A stretch of DNA of 64,000 bases from Lentzea xinjiangensis. Its GTDB lineage: Bacteria; Actinomycetota; Actinomycetes; Mycobacteriales; Pseudonocardiaceae. The stretch spans positions 496,001 to 560,000 of the forward strand of contig NZ_FOFR01000002.1 in NCBI RefSeq assembly GCF_900110955.1, written 5' to 3'. The first letter of the stretch is position 1. Every line of letters starts with the position of its first letter. Both the position numbers and the translations under genes were made by a program. Below, piece after piece: positions 35,212 to 45,965 of this stretch. Below the pieces are notes generated by a model, which saw only the letters and a program-made list of their open reading frames with translations, had not been told where the DNA came from and did no database searches.

Positions 35212-36594
35212 CTACGAGGTCGCGGCCTTGCGCACCGCCTCCGCGACGGCGGGCGCCACGGTGTTGTCGAAGACCGACGGGACGATGAACGACGCGTTGA
35301 GGCGGTCGCCGTCGACCACGTCGGCGATGGCCGCGGCGGCGGCCAGCAGCATCGCGTCGGTGATCGTCCTGGCGTGCGCGTCCAGCAGGCCGCGGAACAC
35401 GCCGGGGAACGCCAGCACGTTGTTGATCTGGTTCGGGAAGTCCGAGCGGCCGGTCGCCACGACGGCGGCGTGCTGCTGGGCCTCCATCGGGTCGATCTCC
35501 GGGTCCGGGTTCGCCAGCGCGAACACGATGGCGTCCTCGGCCATCGTCGCGACCTGCTCGGCGCCGAAGAGGTTCGGGGCCGAGACGCCGATGAACACGT
35601 CCGAGCCGACCAGGGCGTCGTGCAGGCGGCCGGACTGGTTGTCCTTGTTGGTCGAGGCGGCGATCGACTTCAGGTTCGAGTCCAGGCCGGGGCGGTCGCG
35701 GTGGACGATGCCGTCGACGTCCACGGCGATGATGTCGCCGGGCTCCTGCGCCTGGAGCAGCCGGATGATCGCGGAACCCGCGGCGCCGACGCCGCAGACC
35801 GTGACGCGGCAGTCCTTGATGTCCTTGCCGACCACGCGCAGGGCGTTGCGCAGGGCGGCGACGACGACGATCGCCGTGCCGTGCTGGTCGTCGTGGAAGA
35901 CCGGGATGTCGAGCTTCTCGCGCAGGCGGGCCTCGATCTCGAAGCAGCGCGGCGCGGAGATGTCCTCGAGGTTGATGCCGCCGTAGACGGGAGCGATGAG
36001 CTCGACCGCGCGGATGATCTCCTCGGTGTCCTGGGTGTCCAGGCAGACCGGCCAGGCGTCCACGCCGGCGAACTTCTTGAACAGCGCCGCCTTGCCCTCC
36101 ATCACCGGCAGCGCGGCGGCGGGGCCGAGGTTGCCCAGGCCCAGCACCGCGGACCCGTCCGTGACGACGGCGACGGTGTTGCGCTTGATGGTCAGGCGGC
36201 GCGCGTCGTCCGGGTTCTTGGCGATGGCTTCGCACACGCGGGCGACACCCGGCGTGTACGCGCGGGAGAGGTCGTCGCGGTTGCGCAGCGGCACCTTGGA
36301 CGAGATCTCGATCTTGCCGCCGAGGTGCACGAGGAACGTGCGGTCCGAAACCTTGCGGACGACGATGCCCGGCAGCGTCTCCAGCGTGTCGGTGATGTCC
36401 TTGGCGTGGTTCGCCGACAGGGCGTTGCAGGTGAGGTCGATGACGACGCGGTCGTTGTGCGACTCCACGACGTCGAACGCCGTGATCACACCGCCCGCGC
36501 GGCCGACGGCCGAGGTGAGGTCACCCGCGGCGCTCGCTGACGGCGGCGCCTCCAGACGAACGGTGATCGAGTAACCAGGGCCGGGGACCGGCAT
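35212..36594 (-). CDS. NAD(P)-dependent malic enzyme with N-terminal ACT-like domain
   Basis: A 460-residue enzyme that oxidatively decarboxylates malate to pyruvate. Residues about 1-85 ([20 protein letters not shown] onward) form an ACT-like regulatory domain, followed by the malic enzyme: [17 protein letters not shown], the lysine in [29 protein letters not shown] and the Rossmann segment [18 protein letters not shown] 36594 is chosen for its strong site GGGAGGAAG. The ACT domain suggests control by a small ligand, possibly an amino acid. Cofactor preference is not decided. Confidence 0.93.
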   Translation of the reverse strand: MPVPGPGYSITVRLEAPPSASAAGDLTSAVGRAGGVITAFDVVESHNDRVVIDLTCNALSANHAKDITDTLETLPGIVVRKVSDRTFLVHLGGKIEISSKVPLRNRDDLSRAYTPGVARVCEAIAKNPDDARRLTIKRNTVAVVTDGSAVLGLGNLGPAAALPVMEGKAALFKKFAGVDAWPVCLDTQDTEEIIRAVELIAPVYGGINLEDISAPRCFEIEARLREKLDIPVFHDDQHGTAIVVVAALRNALRVVGKDIKDCRVTVCGVGAAGSAIIRLLQAQEPGDIIAVDVDGIVHRDRPGLDSNLKSIAASTNKDNQSGRLHDALVGSDVFIGVSAPNLFGAEQVATMAEDAIVFALANPDPEIDPMEAQQHAAVVATGRSDFPNQINNVLAFPGVFRGLLDAHARTITDAMLLAAAAAIADVVDGDRLNASFIVPSVFDNTVAPAVAEAVRKAATS

Positions 36595-36702
36595 CGTTCT
36601 TCCTCCCACGAATTGCTGCTCACGCGGGAAGTGAGCCTATCCCCGGCCCCAATGCGGAACGCACGCGACTCGACCAGTCTTAAGGCCGGTCTGACAATCC
36701 AC

Positions 36703-36888
36703 TCAGGACTTGTTGATCTCGGTCACCGGGTGGGTGTACGGGAGCTCGTCCACCGGCAGCGGGAACGTCACCGTGCCGAACGGCGAGAGCGCACCCTGCA
36801 GGTCACTGGTCAGCTCGGTGACGGGGTGACCGCCCTCCGGGCCTTCCGGCCAGTGCGGGTCGACCCGTCCAGGGCGTCCTTTCGCCAC
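36703..36888 (-). CDS. Small conserved protein (Rv0863-like position)
   Basis: A 61-residue protein, MAKGRPGRVDPHWPEGPEGG at the N-terminus and PVDELPYTHPVTEINKS at the C-terminus. The GTG at 36888 has a strong GAGGAGGAG site. It is acidic/proline-rich without membrane segments. By position (between moaC and the helicase-associated gene) and strand it corresponds to Rv0863. The function is unknown. Confidence 0.7.
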   Translation of the reverse strand: MAKGRPGRVDPHWPEGPEGGHPVTELTSDLQGALSPFGTVTFPLPVDELPYTHPVTEINKS

Positions 36889-36973
36889 GATCTCCTCCTC
36901 GGTGGTGCCTGATGACGCGACAAGTGTGACAGAGCACGACGAGTTCTCCACCGGCCCATATACCGTGGTGAGA

Positions 36974-39223
36974 ATGTCCGGCATCACTCTCGCCGACTGG
37001 TTGCGCGCCCAGGACGACAGCGCGCTCGTGGCTCTGCTGCGCGCTCGTCCCGACCTGGCAACGCCCCCACCAGCCGATATGTCCGTGCTCGCGACACGGG
37101 TCGGCACCAGGGCGTCGATCGCGCGCGCCTGCGAGGACCTCGACACGTTCACGCTCGCCGTGCTCGAGGCCCTGGTCGTCCAGGGTGCGGACACCGAGCC
37201 CGTGGCGTTGGCCACACTCGCGGGCCTGCTCGGGCCCGACGTCAAGCCCAGGCCGCTCAAGCAGGCCGTCGCCAGGCTCCGGTCCCTCGCGCTCGTGTGG
37301 GGCGACGACGAGCTGTCGATCCCCCCGGTCACGCGGGAGGCGTTCGGCACGTACCCCGGCGGCCTGGGCCGGGCGACCGGGCAGGCCTACGACCTCGGCG
37401 GCATCACCGAGGACGAGCAGCGCGTTCTCCGCAAGCTCGCCGCAGGGCCGCCGATCGGCGACACCAGGGACGCCTCACGGGTCGTGCCGCTCGACAAGGC
37501 GGAGACGCCCGTGCAACGGCTGCTGGCCAGGGGCCTGCTGCTGCGGCGCGACCCCGGCACCGTCGAACTGCCGCGGGAGATCGCGCTCCAGTTGCGCGGC
37601 GAACGCCCGCTGGGCCCGGTCCAGGTCACCGAACCGAAGCTGAAGACGAGCACCCTCCAGCAGACGAGCGTCGACGCCACCGGCGGCGGCGAGGCGCTGG
37701 AACTGGTCCGGCACGTCGAGAACCTGCTCGCGAGCTGGTCCGCCGAGCCGCCGCCGGTGCTGCGCACGGGCGGCCTGGGCGTGCGGGAGCTGCGCAAGGC
37801 CGCGAAGGACCTCGACGTCGACGAACGCAGGGCCGCCCTGCTCGTCGAGCTGGTGGTCGGCGCCGACCTGGTCGCGAACACCGAGGCCGCCGAGCCGGAG
37901 TGGGTGCCGACGACCAAGGCCGACGTGTGGCTCGCCGCGACCACCGAGGTCCGCTGGTCCACGCTCGCGCACGCCTGGCTGGAGCTGCCGCGGCTGCCCG
38001 CGCTGGTCGGCCGCCGCGACGAGAAGGACAAGCTCCTCACCGCGCTCGCCGACGAGATCCGCCGCGCGCAGGCGCCCCGCGACCGCCGGTGGGTCCTCGA
38101 GACGCTCGCCGCGTTCCCGAAGGGCACCGCCGTCGCGAACCCCGCCGACCTGGCCGCGCTGCTGGCCTGGCGGGCGCCGCGCCGGGGCGGGAGACAGCGC
38201 GACGAGCTGGTGCGCTGGACGGTCGAGGAGGGCACCGCCGTCGGCGTGCTCGCCCTCGGCGCGATCACCAGCGCCGGCCGCGTGCTGCTCGACGAGGGTC
38301 CCGGCCACGCCGCGAAGGCACTCGGGGACGCGCTGCCGGCGCCGCTCGACCACGTGCTGGTGCAGGCCGACCTCACCGTCGTCGCGCCGGGCAGGCTCGA
38401 ACCGGAGCTCGCGGACGAGATGGCGCTCGTCGCGGACGTCGAGTCGGCGGGCAGCGCGACGGTCTACCGGATCAGCGAGCCGACGGTCCGCCGCGCCCTC
38501 GACGCCGGGCGCACCGCCGACGAGCTGCACGAGCTCTTCAAGCTCCGCTCGCGCACGCCCGTCCCGCAGTCGCTGACGTACCTGATCGACGACGCGGCGC
38601 GCCGGCACGGGAGGCTGCGCGGCGGCGTCGCCGGCTCGTTCCTGCGGTGCGACGACTCGGTGCTGATCAGCGAGGTCCTCGCGCACCCGGAGGCCGCCCG
38701 GCTGGAGCTGCGCCGGATCGCGCCGACGGTGCTGGTGAGCCCGCTGCCGCTGGCGGAGGTGCTCGACGGGTTGCGCTCGGCCGGGTTCGCCCCCGCGGCG
38801 GAGGGTGCCGACGGCCAGGTCCTCGACCTGCGTCCGGGCGGCCGCCGGACCACGCCGAGGCAACGGTCGGCGCGCAGGTCCCCGGCACCGGCCGTGCCGG
38901 CCGACGAGCGGCTGGGCGAGTTCGTCAGGCTGGTGCGGGCGGGCGACCGGGCCGCCGCGACACCGCGGGGTGAACGCGTCGCCGTTCCCGGCCACCTCGG
39001 CTCCGGGCCGTCGGCCACGTTGTCGTTGCTGCAACAGGCCGCGCGGGCCCGCCGCAGGGTGCTGGTCGGGTTCGTCGACTCCCACGGCACGGCCGCGCAG
39101 CGCGTGATCGAGCCGCACCTGGTGGGCGGCGGCGTGCTGGAGGGCTACGACCACAGCTACGGAGAGGTGCTGAGGTTCCCCCTGCACCGCGTCACGTCCG
39201 CCGCGCTGGTGGACGAGGCCTGA
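36974..39223 (+). CDS. Helicase-associated protein (Rv0862c type) with WYL-like C-terminus
   Basis: A 749-residue protein without ATPase motifs. The middle part matches the helicase C-terminal/XPB N-terminal-like domain family found in Rv0862c, next to the XPB helicase gene of mycobacteria. The last 60 residues (RRRVLVGFVDSHGTAAQRVI, then EPHLVGGGVLEGYDHSYGEV) resemble a WYL ligand-binding module. ATG 36974 lies eight bases after TACCGT (36961-36966), a candidate -10, so the mRNA may be leaderless. It is presumed to partner the XPB helicase in DNA repair, though that gene is 9 kb away here. Confidence 0.82.
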   Translation: MSGITLADWLRAQDDSALVALLRARPDLATPPPADMSVLATRVGTRASIARACEDLDTFTLAVLEALVVQGADTEPVALATLAGLLGPDVKPRPLKQAVARLRSLALVWGDDELSIPPVTREAFGTYPGGLGRATGQAYDLGGITEDEQRVLRKLAAGPPIGDTRDASRVVPLDKAETPVQRLLARGLLLRRDPGTVELPREIALQLRGERPLGPVQVTEPKLKTSTLQQTSVDATGGGEALELVRHVENLLASWSAEPPPVLRTGGLGVRELRKAAKDLDVDERRAALLVELVVGADLVANTEAAEPEWVPTTKADVWLAATTEVRWSTLAHAWLELPRLPALVGRRDEKDKLLTALADEIRRAQAPRDRRWVLETLAAFPKGTAVANPADLAALLAWRAPRRGGRQRDELVRWTVEEGTAVGVLALGAITSAGRVLLDEGPGHAAKALGDALPAPLDHVLVQADLTVVAPGRLEPELADEMALVADVESAGSATVYRISEPTVRRALDAGRTADELHELFKLRSRTPVPQSLTYLIDDAARRHGRLRGGVAGSFLRCDDSVLISEVLAHPEAARLELRRIAPTVLVSPLPLAEVLDGLRSAGFAPAAEGADGQVLDLRPGGRRTTPRQRSARRSPAPAVPADERLGEFVRLVRAGDRAAATPRGERVAVPGHLGSGPSATLSLLQQAARARRRVLVGFVDSHGTAAQRVIEPHLVGGGVLEGYDHSYGEVLRFPLHRVTSAALVDEA

Positions 39224-39244
39224 GGGCCGGTCGACCGGCCCTCA
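39221..39244 (+). terminator. Perfect palindrome at the end of the helicase-associated gene
   Basis: TGAGGGCCGG-TCGA-CCGGCCCTCA is a 24-base perfect palindrome whose first three bases are the stop codon. In RNA it gives a 10-bp stem with a TCGA loop. It lies between convergent genes and can end transcription from both sides. Confidence 0.7.
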
Positions 39245-39346
39245 CCGCGGATCACCGGGCCCGGCACACGACGACGAGGCGAGCGCCGCACCCGGAGGTG
39301 GCACCCGCCTCGTCGAACGCAGTGCGGTCGTACCGGCGAAAGCGGA

Positions 39347-39952
39347 TCAGCCCGCGCGGACGGACATCCACTGGCGCATGGCGTGCTCGACCAGCGTGAT
39401 GAGCGTCTGCTTCGTCGACTGCCGGTTCCGCGCGTCACACGTCACGATCGGCACCGACTCGTCGATCGTCAACGCCTCGCGCACGTCCTCCAGCCTGTGG
39501 TGCAGGAGGCCGTCGAAGCAGTTGACGCCGACGACGTACGGCAGCTGCCGGTCGTCGAAGAAGTCGATCGAGGCGAACGCGTCCGCGAGCCTGCGGGTGT
39601 CGACCAGCACGATGGCGCCGATGGCACCACGCACGAGGTCGTCCCACATGAACCAGAAGCGGTGCTGACCCGGTGTACCGAAGAGGTACAGGATCAGGTC
39701 GCTGTCGAGCGACACCCGGCCGAAGTCCATCGCGACCGTCGTGGTGACCTTGTTCGGCGTGGCGGAGAGGTCGTCCACCCCCGCACTGGCCTCGGTCATC
39801 ACCGCCTCGGTGGTCAACGGGACGATCTCGGACACCGAGCCGACGAACGTCGTCTTGCCCACACCGAAGCCACCCGCCACCACGATCTTGGCAGACGTCG
39901 TCGGCTTCCGTGCGCCCTCGGCGCCCTGGGGACTAGAGCCTGCGAAGCCCAC
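39347..39952 (-). CDS. cvnD: Conservon GTP-binding protein CvnD
   Basis: A 201-residue small GTPase of the conservon type, related to MglA/Ras-like proteins. The P-loop is VVAGGFGVGKTTFVGSVSE near residues 24-42, LFGTPGQHRFWFMWDDLVRG is the switch II region and GVNCFDG stands in for NKxD. Conservons (CvnA sensor kinase-like, B roadblock, C DUF742, D GTPase) form a membrane complex likened to eukaryotic GPCR signalling. Its start overlaps the end of cvnC by 20 bases. It is the last gene of the operon. Confidence 0.93.
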   Translation of the reverse strand: MGFAGSSPQGAEGARKPTTSAKIVVAGGFGVGKTTFVGSVSEIVPLTTEAVMTEASAGVDDLSATPNKVTTTVAMDFGRVSLDSDLILYLFGTPGQHRFWFMWDDLVRGAIGAIVLVDTRRLADAFASIDFFDDRQLPYVVGVNCFDGLLHHRLEDVREALTIDESVPIVTCDARNRQSTKQTLITLVEHAMRQWMSVRAG

Positions 39953-40679
39953 TGAGCACCCTCTCCAGGAATTCCATGGAAGGCCGGTCCCCCACGACCA
40001 GACCGCCCTGGTGAATCAAAACCAATCCCATGCTTGCCATGTCGCCGATCAACACCCGAACGACGCCAAGAGGCAAGCGTAGGAGTGCCGCGACCTCGGC
40101 CACCGACCGCGTGTCCACACACAGCTGGCAGATCGACCTGTGCTCGGGAAGAACCGCGGCATCCCGTTCGAGGCCGCGTTCGCTGGTCGAGATCAGCGCC
40201 TCGATCGCAAGGTCGTAATCGGGCCGTGTGCGTCCACCGGTGCGCGTGTAAGGCCGCACCAGTGAACCCGAGTCCGCAGACGAATTCTCCTCCGGACGCA
40301 CAGCAGGCTGTGCACCGGTGCTGTACACCGGCTGCGGCCCGGTGGTGTACGGCAGTTGTTCCGGCACCGCGTCCGGCATCTCGTGCTGGCCGAAGAGGTC
40401 CGCACCGGGCCCACCGAACAGCCCGGTGCCGTACCCGTCTATGTCGAACCGGTTCGGCACGTCGTCGTACGGGTACGACGACGAGTCATCCACCTCACGC
40501 TGAGACATATCGCCTAGCCCTTGCCCTGTAACCCGCTCATCGTGGGGTGCGTCCTCGGCTTCCTCTGGTTCTTGGGGTATCGCGTCAGGCTCGTCGAACT
40601 GGAACCCACCAGCGGCCCACTCCTGGTAGTTGAAGTTCCTACCGAGTCCACGGCCTCTAGCGCCAGGTCTCCCAGCCAT
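39933..40679 (-). CDS. cvnC: Conservon DUF742 protein CvnC
   Basis: A 248-residue protein. The C-terminal half (about 130-248) is the DUF742 winged-helix-like domain: RPYTRTGGRTRPDYDLAIEA, ICQLCVDTRSVAEVAALLRL and GMVLIHQGG-like GLVLIHQGG. The N-terminal 130 residues are disordered, acidic and tyrosine-rich, and longer than in compact CvnC proteins. ATG 40679 is the start, 30 bases after cvnB. Confidence 0.92.
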   Translation of the reverse strand: MAGRPGARGRGLGRNFNYQEWAAGGFQFDEPDAIPQEPEEAEDAPHDERVTGQGLGDMSQREVDDSSSYPYDDVPNRFDIDGYGTGLFGGPGADLFGQHEMPDAVPEQLPYTTGPQPVYSTGAQPAVRPEENSSADSGSLVRPYTRTGGRTRPDYDLAIEALISTSERGLERDAAVLPEHRSICQLCVDTRSVAEVAALLRLPLGVVRVLIGDMASMGLVLIHQGGLVVGDRPSMEFLERVLSGLRRL

Positions 40680-40709
40680 TTGTTCTCACCCCTGAACTTC
40701 AAGTGAGGT

Positions 40710-41129
40710 CTAGCGACGGACCACGCCCTGAAGCTGCGCGCGCAGCTCAGGCGTGAGTTGTTGACCGACTCTCTCCACCAAAAGCGTCATCTCGTAGGCC
40801 ACGAGGCCGATGTCGCAGTTGGGTGCCGCCAGGACGGCAAGGCAAGAGCCGTCACTGATCGACATGAGGAACAGGTAGCCCCGCTCCATCTCGACAACGG
40901 TCTGGTTGACCCCGCCTGCCTCGAAGCAGCGGGCAGCACCCTGTGTGAGGCTGACCAGCCCGGACGCGACGGCGGAGAGCTGCTCTGCGCGGTCCCGGGG
41001 CAGGCCCTGGGACCCCGCGAGCAACAGCCCGTCCGCGGACACCACGACGGAATGTGCCACGCCGGGCACCCTCCGCACGAAGTCGGTGATAAGCCAACCA
41101 AAGCTGCCTGGCTGCGCTGCGGTCGTCAC
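40710..41129 (-). CDS. cvnB: Conservon roadblock/LC7 protein CvnB
   Basis: A 139-residue roadblock/LC7-domain protein: [40 protein letters not shown] and [20 protein letters not shown] are typical. Roadblock proteins dimerise and regulate small GTPases, here CvnD. ATG 41129 overlaps the cvnA stop by four bases (ATGA). Confidence 0.94.
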   Translation of the reverse strand: MTTAAQPGSFGWLITDFVRRVPGVAHSVVVSADGLLLAGSQGLPRDRAEQLSAVASGLVSLTQGAARCFEAGGVNQTVVEMERGYLFLMSISDGSCLAVLAAPNCDIGLVAYEMTLLVERVGQQLTPELRAQLQGVVRR

Positions 41130-44100
41130 TCCTGCTCCTCGTTCTGCCGGCTCGATTGGTCACCAGCGTATGCCTCGATCAATGCGTGCCGGCCTCGCTT
41201 GACACCACTTTGCAGACTCGACATCCGTCCTCGCACCGCGTCGGCGGAGCGGGGCGGCAGCGGCGGGCGCTGCGCGGTCTGGGTCAGGGACTGCGGTTTC
41301 GGAGCCGCAGAACCCGGCACCAGTTGAGCCTTCGGTGTCCGTTTTGGCAAACCTGCCGTTGTCTTCGTCTCCGGCGTCTTGTTCAACAACGCCTGAGCCG
41401 CGTGCCATCCCTCATCGGCAGGTGACTGCCAAGCCGACTCGGAAGTGGGTGCCGCCGCTGGAGTCTCCTCCACAACGGGCTCCGGATCCACAACTCGCTC
41501 CTGCTCGGCGGGTACGGTCGCTGCTTCCTCGACCGCCTGCTTCACCTTCGCGCGCGGCTGGCGCACGGGCAAACCGGCCGCCGACGTGGTGGTGGGCGTG
41601 ACCGCCGGAACGGGCTTGCGAGTACGGGTCGGCAGCTCCGGTTCCGGCCCGTCCGACAGCGGAGGGGTGGCCGGGGGCTCGTCGATGTACTCCACGCCGC
41701 CCTTGCCGGCGCTGCCGGGACCGGACTCGACGCGTCCGTTGGTCTCGGCGGGTGAGTCGTGCCCGTCGGCCGCGGGGACCGGCTGGGCGGCGGACGCGGA
41801 CGTCTCGCTGCCCACGGCCTGGAACCACTGCGACAGGACCGCCTCGTAGATCGGCAGGCGCTCCGTCGGGGCGTCGAGGTCGTGCTGGACCTGCTTGCGC
41901 GAGGCTTCCGAGGTGCCGTTGCGGTGCGCGAGCCCGGAGTCGATGCGCCCCTGGTCGACCGCGGCGCGCGAGACGCCGTTGGTCGAGGCCGGTTCGTCGT
42001 CGATCGGCGGGATGGGCACGAACTGCGTGGTCTCGTAGCCCGGCTCGAAGGAGATCTCGCCGGGTTCCTCGTGACGGTCCTCGTAGGCGGTGAAGAGGGT
42101 GGGCTCGCCGAAGGAGCCCTCCGGTTCCACCGCCGCGAGCTGGTCGCGCCGCCACCGCTCCGACGGCGTCACGTCCTCGATCGGCGGCTCGCTGTACACG
42201 GGAACCGCCGTCGCGCCGGCACCGGTGTCGGTGAGCGGGCTCGGGACGAAGCTGACCGGGATGCTCGGGCTCGACTCGTCGATCCTCGGCACGGCGCCGG
42301 TGGCGCCGCCGAACGCGCCGGCGATGCCGCTGGCCCTCGCCGCGGTGGTGCCGATCTCGGTGGTGTGCTCCGCGGACGCGGGCGCCGGCGCGGGGGCCGA
42401 CATGCCGAACGCGGAGGCCAGCGAGCCGGAACCGGACGGCGGGGTCGGCGCCTGGGGCTGGCCGGGGATCGCGATGAGCGTCTCCGGCACGATCACCAGT
42501 GCGGTCGTGCCGCCCTCGATGTCCTCGTTGCCGCGCAGGCGGACCTTGATGTCGTGGCGCTTGGCGAGCCGCGCGACCACGTAGAGGCCCATCCGGCGGG
42601 AGACGGCGACGTCGACGTCCGGCGGGTCGGCCAGGCGCTCGTTGGCGTCCAGGATCTCCTGGTCGCCCATGCCCACGCCGCGGTCCTGGATCTCGATCGC
42701 CAGCTCGCCCTTGCGGGTCTTGGCCGTGCGCACGGTGACCTTGGTGACCGGGTCGGAGAACGCCGTGGCGTTGTCCAGCAGCTCGGCGATGAGGTGCACG
42801 AGGTCGTTGACCGCGCGGCCCTGGACGGTGAGGTCCGGGGTCTGGCCGACCTGCACGCGGGCGTACTGCTCGACCTCGGAGACCGCGGCGCCGAGGACCT
42901 CGGCGGCCGGGACCGGCCTCGTCAGGCGCCGCGAGAGGTCCGTGCCCGAGAGGACCAGCAGGTTCTCCGAGTTGCGGCGCATGCGGGTGGCGAGGTGGTC
43001 GAGCTCGAACAGCGACGCGAGCTGGTCCGGGTCCTGCTCGTCCTGCTCCAGCCGGTCGATCAGGTTCAGCTGGCGCTCGACCAGGGCCTGCGACCGACGT
43101 GACAGGTTGACGAACATCGCGTTGACGTTGTCGCGCAGGAGGGCCTGCTGGGCGGCCAGTCGCACCGCTTCACCGTGCACCGCGTCGAACGCGCGCGCCA
43201 CCTGGCCGACCTCTTCACGGGTGTGCACCGGCACCGGTTCGACGGCGTTCTTCGCCGCGTTCTCCGGGTCGGGGTCCGCGAGGATCCGCTCGACCGCGTC
43301 CGGCAGGCCGTGGTCGGCCACGTCGAGCGCGGTGCGGCGCAGCGTGCGCAGCGGGCTGAGGATCGAGCGGGCGACGAACAGCGCCATCAGCAGCGCGAGC
43401 GCGAGGACCGCGAGGACGATGCCGGACTCGATGTAGGCACGGGTGCGCGCGGCGCCCGCGGCCTCGTCCGTCTCGTTCTGAAGCTGCTCGACCAGCAGGT
43501 TCTCGACGTCACGGGTCAGGTTGACCGTCAGCGTGGCGGCGATGTCCCACTTCTCGGCCGTGAGCTGGGTGAAGTCCTTGCGACCGGCCTGCTGGCTGAT
43601 CGCCGACTCCTGCATGTCGTTCGCGGTGTCGACGATGAGGCCGGTGACGGTGTCGTCGTAGATCTTGGCCTGCTCGGGCGTCGCGGACTTGCGGAAGTCG
43701 TTCCGGGCGGCTTCGAGCTCGGCGTCCGCCGCCTGCAGGGCGCGCATCTGGGACGGCGTGAACGACTTGCGCTGGAAGACGTCCAGCAGGATCGCCCGCT
43801 TGAGCGACTCCTGCTCCTTGATGCGCGCGATGGCGTTCGTGGTCAGGTGCAGCCGCACCAGTTCCGGGTCGTTGATCTCGGAGATCGTCTGCTCACCGAG
43901 GTTGATGAGCGTCTCGATGGACTCCGAGTAGGTGCGCTGGACAGCCTCGGCGGGGTACTGCGTGTCGCGCACCGAGTTGCGGAGGCTGTTCAGGCGGTTG
44001 AGCTGGTTGAACGCGACCTGGAACCGCTCCACGGCCGGCGGGTTCAGGTCGGAGCTGAGCTCGGCGATCCTGTTGCTGAACGCCTCGCTGGTGTCGTTGA

Positions 44101-44443
44101 CGCGGCGCAGCTGGCGCTCCAGGACGACGCGGTCGATCTTCTTGTTCGACGCGACGTAGCTGACCGACAGGTCGCGCTCGCGCTGGAGCTGCTGCACCAG
44201 GTCCGCGACGGCTGTCTCCAGGCGGATCTGGTTGGCGAGGTTGTTGAACTCCGTGGCGGCCTGGAGGTCGCTGCGCACCCGCAGACCCCCCAGGGCGAGC
44301 GCACAGACCGTCGGGATGAGCAGAACGGCGAGCAGCTTGGTGCGCAACCGCCAGTTGCGCAGGCGCCACCCCGCGGATCGGGCAGGTCCTGAACCGGGTC
44401 CGGCGGCGATGTCGCGGTTCACCGGGTCCGGTGTCGCATTCAT
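41126..44443 (-). CDS. cvnA: Conservon sensor histidine kinase-like protein CvnA with nitrate/nitrite-sensing domain
   Basis: An 1105-residue membrane sensor. A helix near 37-55 ([19 protein letters not shown]) leads into an extracytoplasmic NIT (nitrate/nitrite-sensing) domain ([20 protein letters not shown]), closed by a second helix near 345 ([16 protein letters not shown]). HAMP and coiled-coil parts follow, then a GHKL ATPase domain ([27 protein letters not shown]). There is no clear phosphoacceptor histidine box of the usual type. The last 400 residues are long, acidic and proline-rich. ATG 44443 is chosen; GTG 44548 with a good AGGAAG site is an alternative. Confidence 0.9.
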   Translation of the reverse strand: MNATPDPVNRDIAAGPGSGPARSAGWRLRNWRLRTKLLAVLLIPTVCALALGGLRVRSDLQAATEFNNLANQIRLETAVADLVQQLQRERDLSVSYVASNKKIDRVVLERQLRRVNDTSEAFSNRIAELSSDLNPPAVERFQVAFNQLNRLNSLRNSVRDTQYPAEAVQRTYSESIETLINLGEQTISEINDPELVRLHLTTNAIARIKEQESLKRAILLDVFQRKSFTPSQMRALQAADAELEAARNDFRKSATPEQAKIYDDTVTGLIVDTANDMQESAISQQAGRKDFTQLTAEKWDIAATLTVNLTRDVENLLVEQLQNETDEAAGAARTRAYIESGIVLAVLALALLMALFVARSILSPLRTLRRTALDVADHGLPDAVERILADPDPENAAKNAVEPVPVHTREEVGQVARAFDAVHGEAVRLAAQQALLRDNVNAMFVNLSRRSQALVERQLNLIDRLEQDEQDPDQLASLFELDHLATRMRRNSENLLVLSGTDLSRRLTRPVPAAEVLGAAVSEVEQYARVQVGQTPDLTVQGRAVNDLVHLIAELLDNATAFSDPVTKVTVRTAKTRKGELAIEIQDRGVGMGDQEILDANERLADPPDVDVAVSRRMGLYVVARLAKRHDIKVRLRGNEDIEGGTTALVIVPETLIAIPGQPQAPTPPSGSGSLASAFGMSAPAPAPASAEHTTEIGTTAARASGIAGAFGGATGAVPRIDESSPSIPVSFVPSPLTDTGAGATAVPVYSEPPIEDVTPSERWRRDQLAAVEPEGSFGEPTLFTAYEDRHEEPGEISFEPGYETTQFVPIPPIDDEPASTNGVSRAAVDQGRIDSGLAHRNGTSEASRKQVQHDLDAPTERLPIYEAVLSQWFQAVGSETSASAAQPVPAADGHDSPAETNGRVESGPGSAGKGGVEYIDEPPATPPLSDGPEPELPTRTRKPVPAVTPTTTSAAGLPVRQPRAKVKQAVEEAATVPAEQERVVDPEPVVEETPAAAPTSESAWQSPADEGWHAAQALLNKTPETKTTAGLPKRTPKAQLVPGSAAPKPQSLTQTAQRPPLPPRSADAVRGRMSSLQSGVKRGRHALIEAYAGDQSSRQNEEQE

Positions 44444-44926
44444 CGTTCCGTCACCCAGCGCAGCCAGTCCGTCACCCGATTCGGGCCTTTCGGAGCGTGT
44501 GGTGTCACCCACGCCAAACTGGCTGGGACCTCTCTCACGTCGGGCCACTCTGGGCTTCCTCTTCCAGCAGCAGTGTCCCGGTCTCTCCCCAGGACCGAGC
44601 ATGGACTCGTCAAACGGGCCGAATTGCAGCACAGAGGTCGTTCGCCCGATGAGGCGACCTACTCCGTCTGAAGACACGTCGGTCTACTACGACCAGTGCC
44701 ACCCGGCGGGGAGCGTAATGGCCACCCCCTGCTCGGGGGAAGTCTCCAGAAGCACTCACCGTATCGGGACGGGGTGTCGTTTCATACGTTCAGGTGGTTA
44801 ACATCCCCGGTTGTCGGCACGCCTCACGTCCGTCCGAACGCCCTGTTGGGGCTGCGGACGGCCTGGCCTGTGGCGACGCTCACTGCTCCACTCGAAGCTA
44901 CTCAAGGCCTACCGGCGAGAGGTGCC
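44444..44926. other. Divergent intergenic region between cvnA and the binding-protein gene
   Basis: This 483-base gap must hold the promoters of cvnABCD and of the solute-binding lipoprotein gene. I see no further gene in it and no clear operator, apart from a possible -10 TACGTT near 44787. About 100 bases next to cvnA may be coding if GTG 44548 is the true cvnA start. Confidence 0.5.
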
Positions 44927-45904
44927 ATGGCTACCCGAGCCAAAGCTCTGCGGCTTGCCGCAGTGCTCATCACGTGTGTTCTGACCGCGAGCTGCGGCGT
45001 GTTCGGCGGTTCCTCGGACGGCGGCACCGCGGACGTGGAGCGCAACATCCTGCGCATCGGCGTGCTGCCGGTCGTCGACGTGGCCCCGCTGCGGATCGCG
45101 CTGACCGACAAGCTGTTCGAGAAGGCCGGCCTGCAGGTCAACCTGGTCACCCAGCCGAACGAGGCCGAGGCCATCAAGCAGCTGGACACCACGCTCGACA
45201 TCACGTGGGCGACGCACGTCAGCCTCTTCCGCGCCGTCGCCGAGGGCACCGAGCTGCAGCTCCAGGGCGAGGCCTACCAGGCGGGCCCGAACTCGATGGC
45301 ACTGGTCACGGCCGCGACGTCGTCCTACGACGACCCCGGCAAGAACGCCGCCCCGCGCATCGCCGTGAACAGCGAGACCGACATCGGCGCGCTGACCACG
45401 CGAGCCGTGCTGGACACCGCCGCGGTCGAGAAGCAGAGGATCAAGTTCACCTCCATGCCGTTCGCGGACATGGAGAACGCGCTGACCTCCGGCACGGTGG
45501 ACGCGGCCTTCATGATCGAGCCGTTCATCACGAAGGCGCAGCGCAAGATCGGCGCGAAGATCCTCACCGACACCGCGCGCGGCCCGACGCTGGACTTCCC
45601 GATGTCCGGCTACGCGTCGTCGAAGAAGTTCGCCGAGCAGAACCCGAAGACCCTGAAGGTCTTCCGGGACGTGCTGCGCGAGGCCCAGCAGCGGGCGCAG
45701 GCCAACAAGCTGGGCGTGCAGGACTCGCTGACGAGCTACGCCGACGTCGACCAGCCGACCGCGGCGCTCGTCTCCGTGGGCACGTTCCCGCTGTCGCTGA
45801 ACCCGATCCGGCTCCAGCGCGTCGCCGACATGATGGACACCGAGGACGTGCTGTCCGGTCGCCTGGACGTGCAGCAGCTGCTGCCACCGGGCACGACCAG
45901 CTAG
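44927..45904 (+). CDS. Orphan NMT1/SsuA-type ABC substrate-binding lipoprotein
   Basis: A 325-residue lipoprotein. The signal MATRAKALRLAAVLITCVLT ends in the lipobox TASC. The fold-family stretches ILRIGVLPVVDVAPLRIALT, FEKAGLQVNLVTQPNEAEAI and LTSGTVDAAFMIEPFITKAQ match binding proteins for nitrate, sulfonate, taurine or thiamine precursors. No permease or ATPase gene is next to it. It is divergent from cvnA, whose sensor carries a nitrate/nitrite-type domain, so it may present a ligand to the sensor rather than feed a transporter. A hairpin terminator follows. Confidence 0.88.
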   Translation: MATRAKALRLAAVLITCVLTASCGVFGGSSDGGTADVERNILRIGVLPVVDVAPLRIALTDKLFEKAGLQVNLVTQPNEAEAIKQLDTTLDITWATHVSLFRAVAEGTELQLQGEAYQAGPNSMALVTAATSSYDDPGKNAAPRIAVNSETDIGALTTRAVLDTAAVEKQRIKFTSMPFADMENALTSGTVDAAFMIEPFITKAQRKIGAKILTDTARGPTLDFPMSGYASSKKFAEQNPKTLKVFRDVLREAQQRAQANKLGVQDSLTSYADVDQPTAALVSVGTFPLSLNPIRLQRVADMMDTEDVLSGRLDVQQLLPPGTTS

Positions 45905-45925
45905 CTGTCGCGGGAGCAGGAGTGC

Positions 45926-45951
45926 AGGCGGGCCGGGTCACCGGCCCGCCT
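45926..45951 (+). terminator. Hairpin terminator with T-rich tail
   Basis: AGGCGGGCCGG-GTCA-CCGGCCCGCCT is a perfect 11-bp stem with a four-base loop, followed by TTCTCGTT. It lies 21 bases after the binding-protein stop and before the convergent LppU-like gene. Confidence 0.85.
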
Positions 45952-45965
45952 TTCTCGTTCGCCGA

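Noticed and set aside
36703-37350. 215-codon version of the small Rv0863-like gene
   Set aside because: Residues before the GTG at 36888 are antisense to the helicase-associated gene; the strong ribosome binding site decides for 36888.
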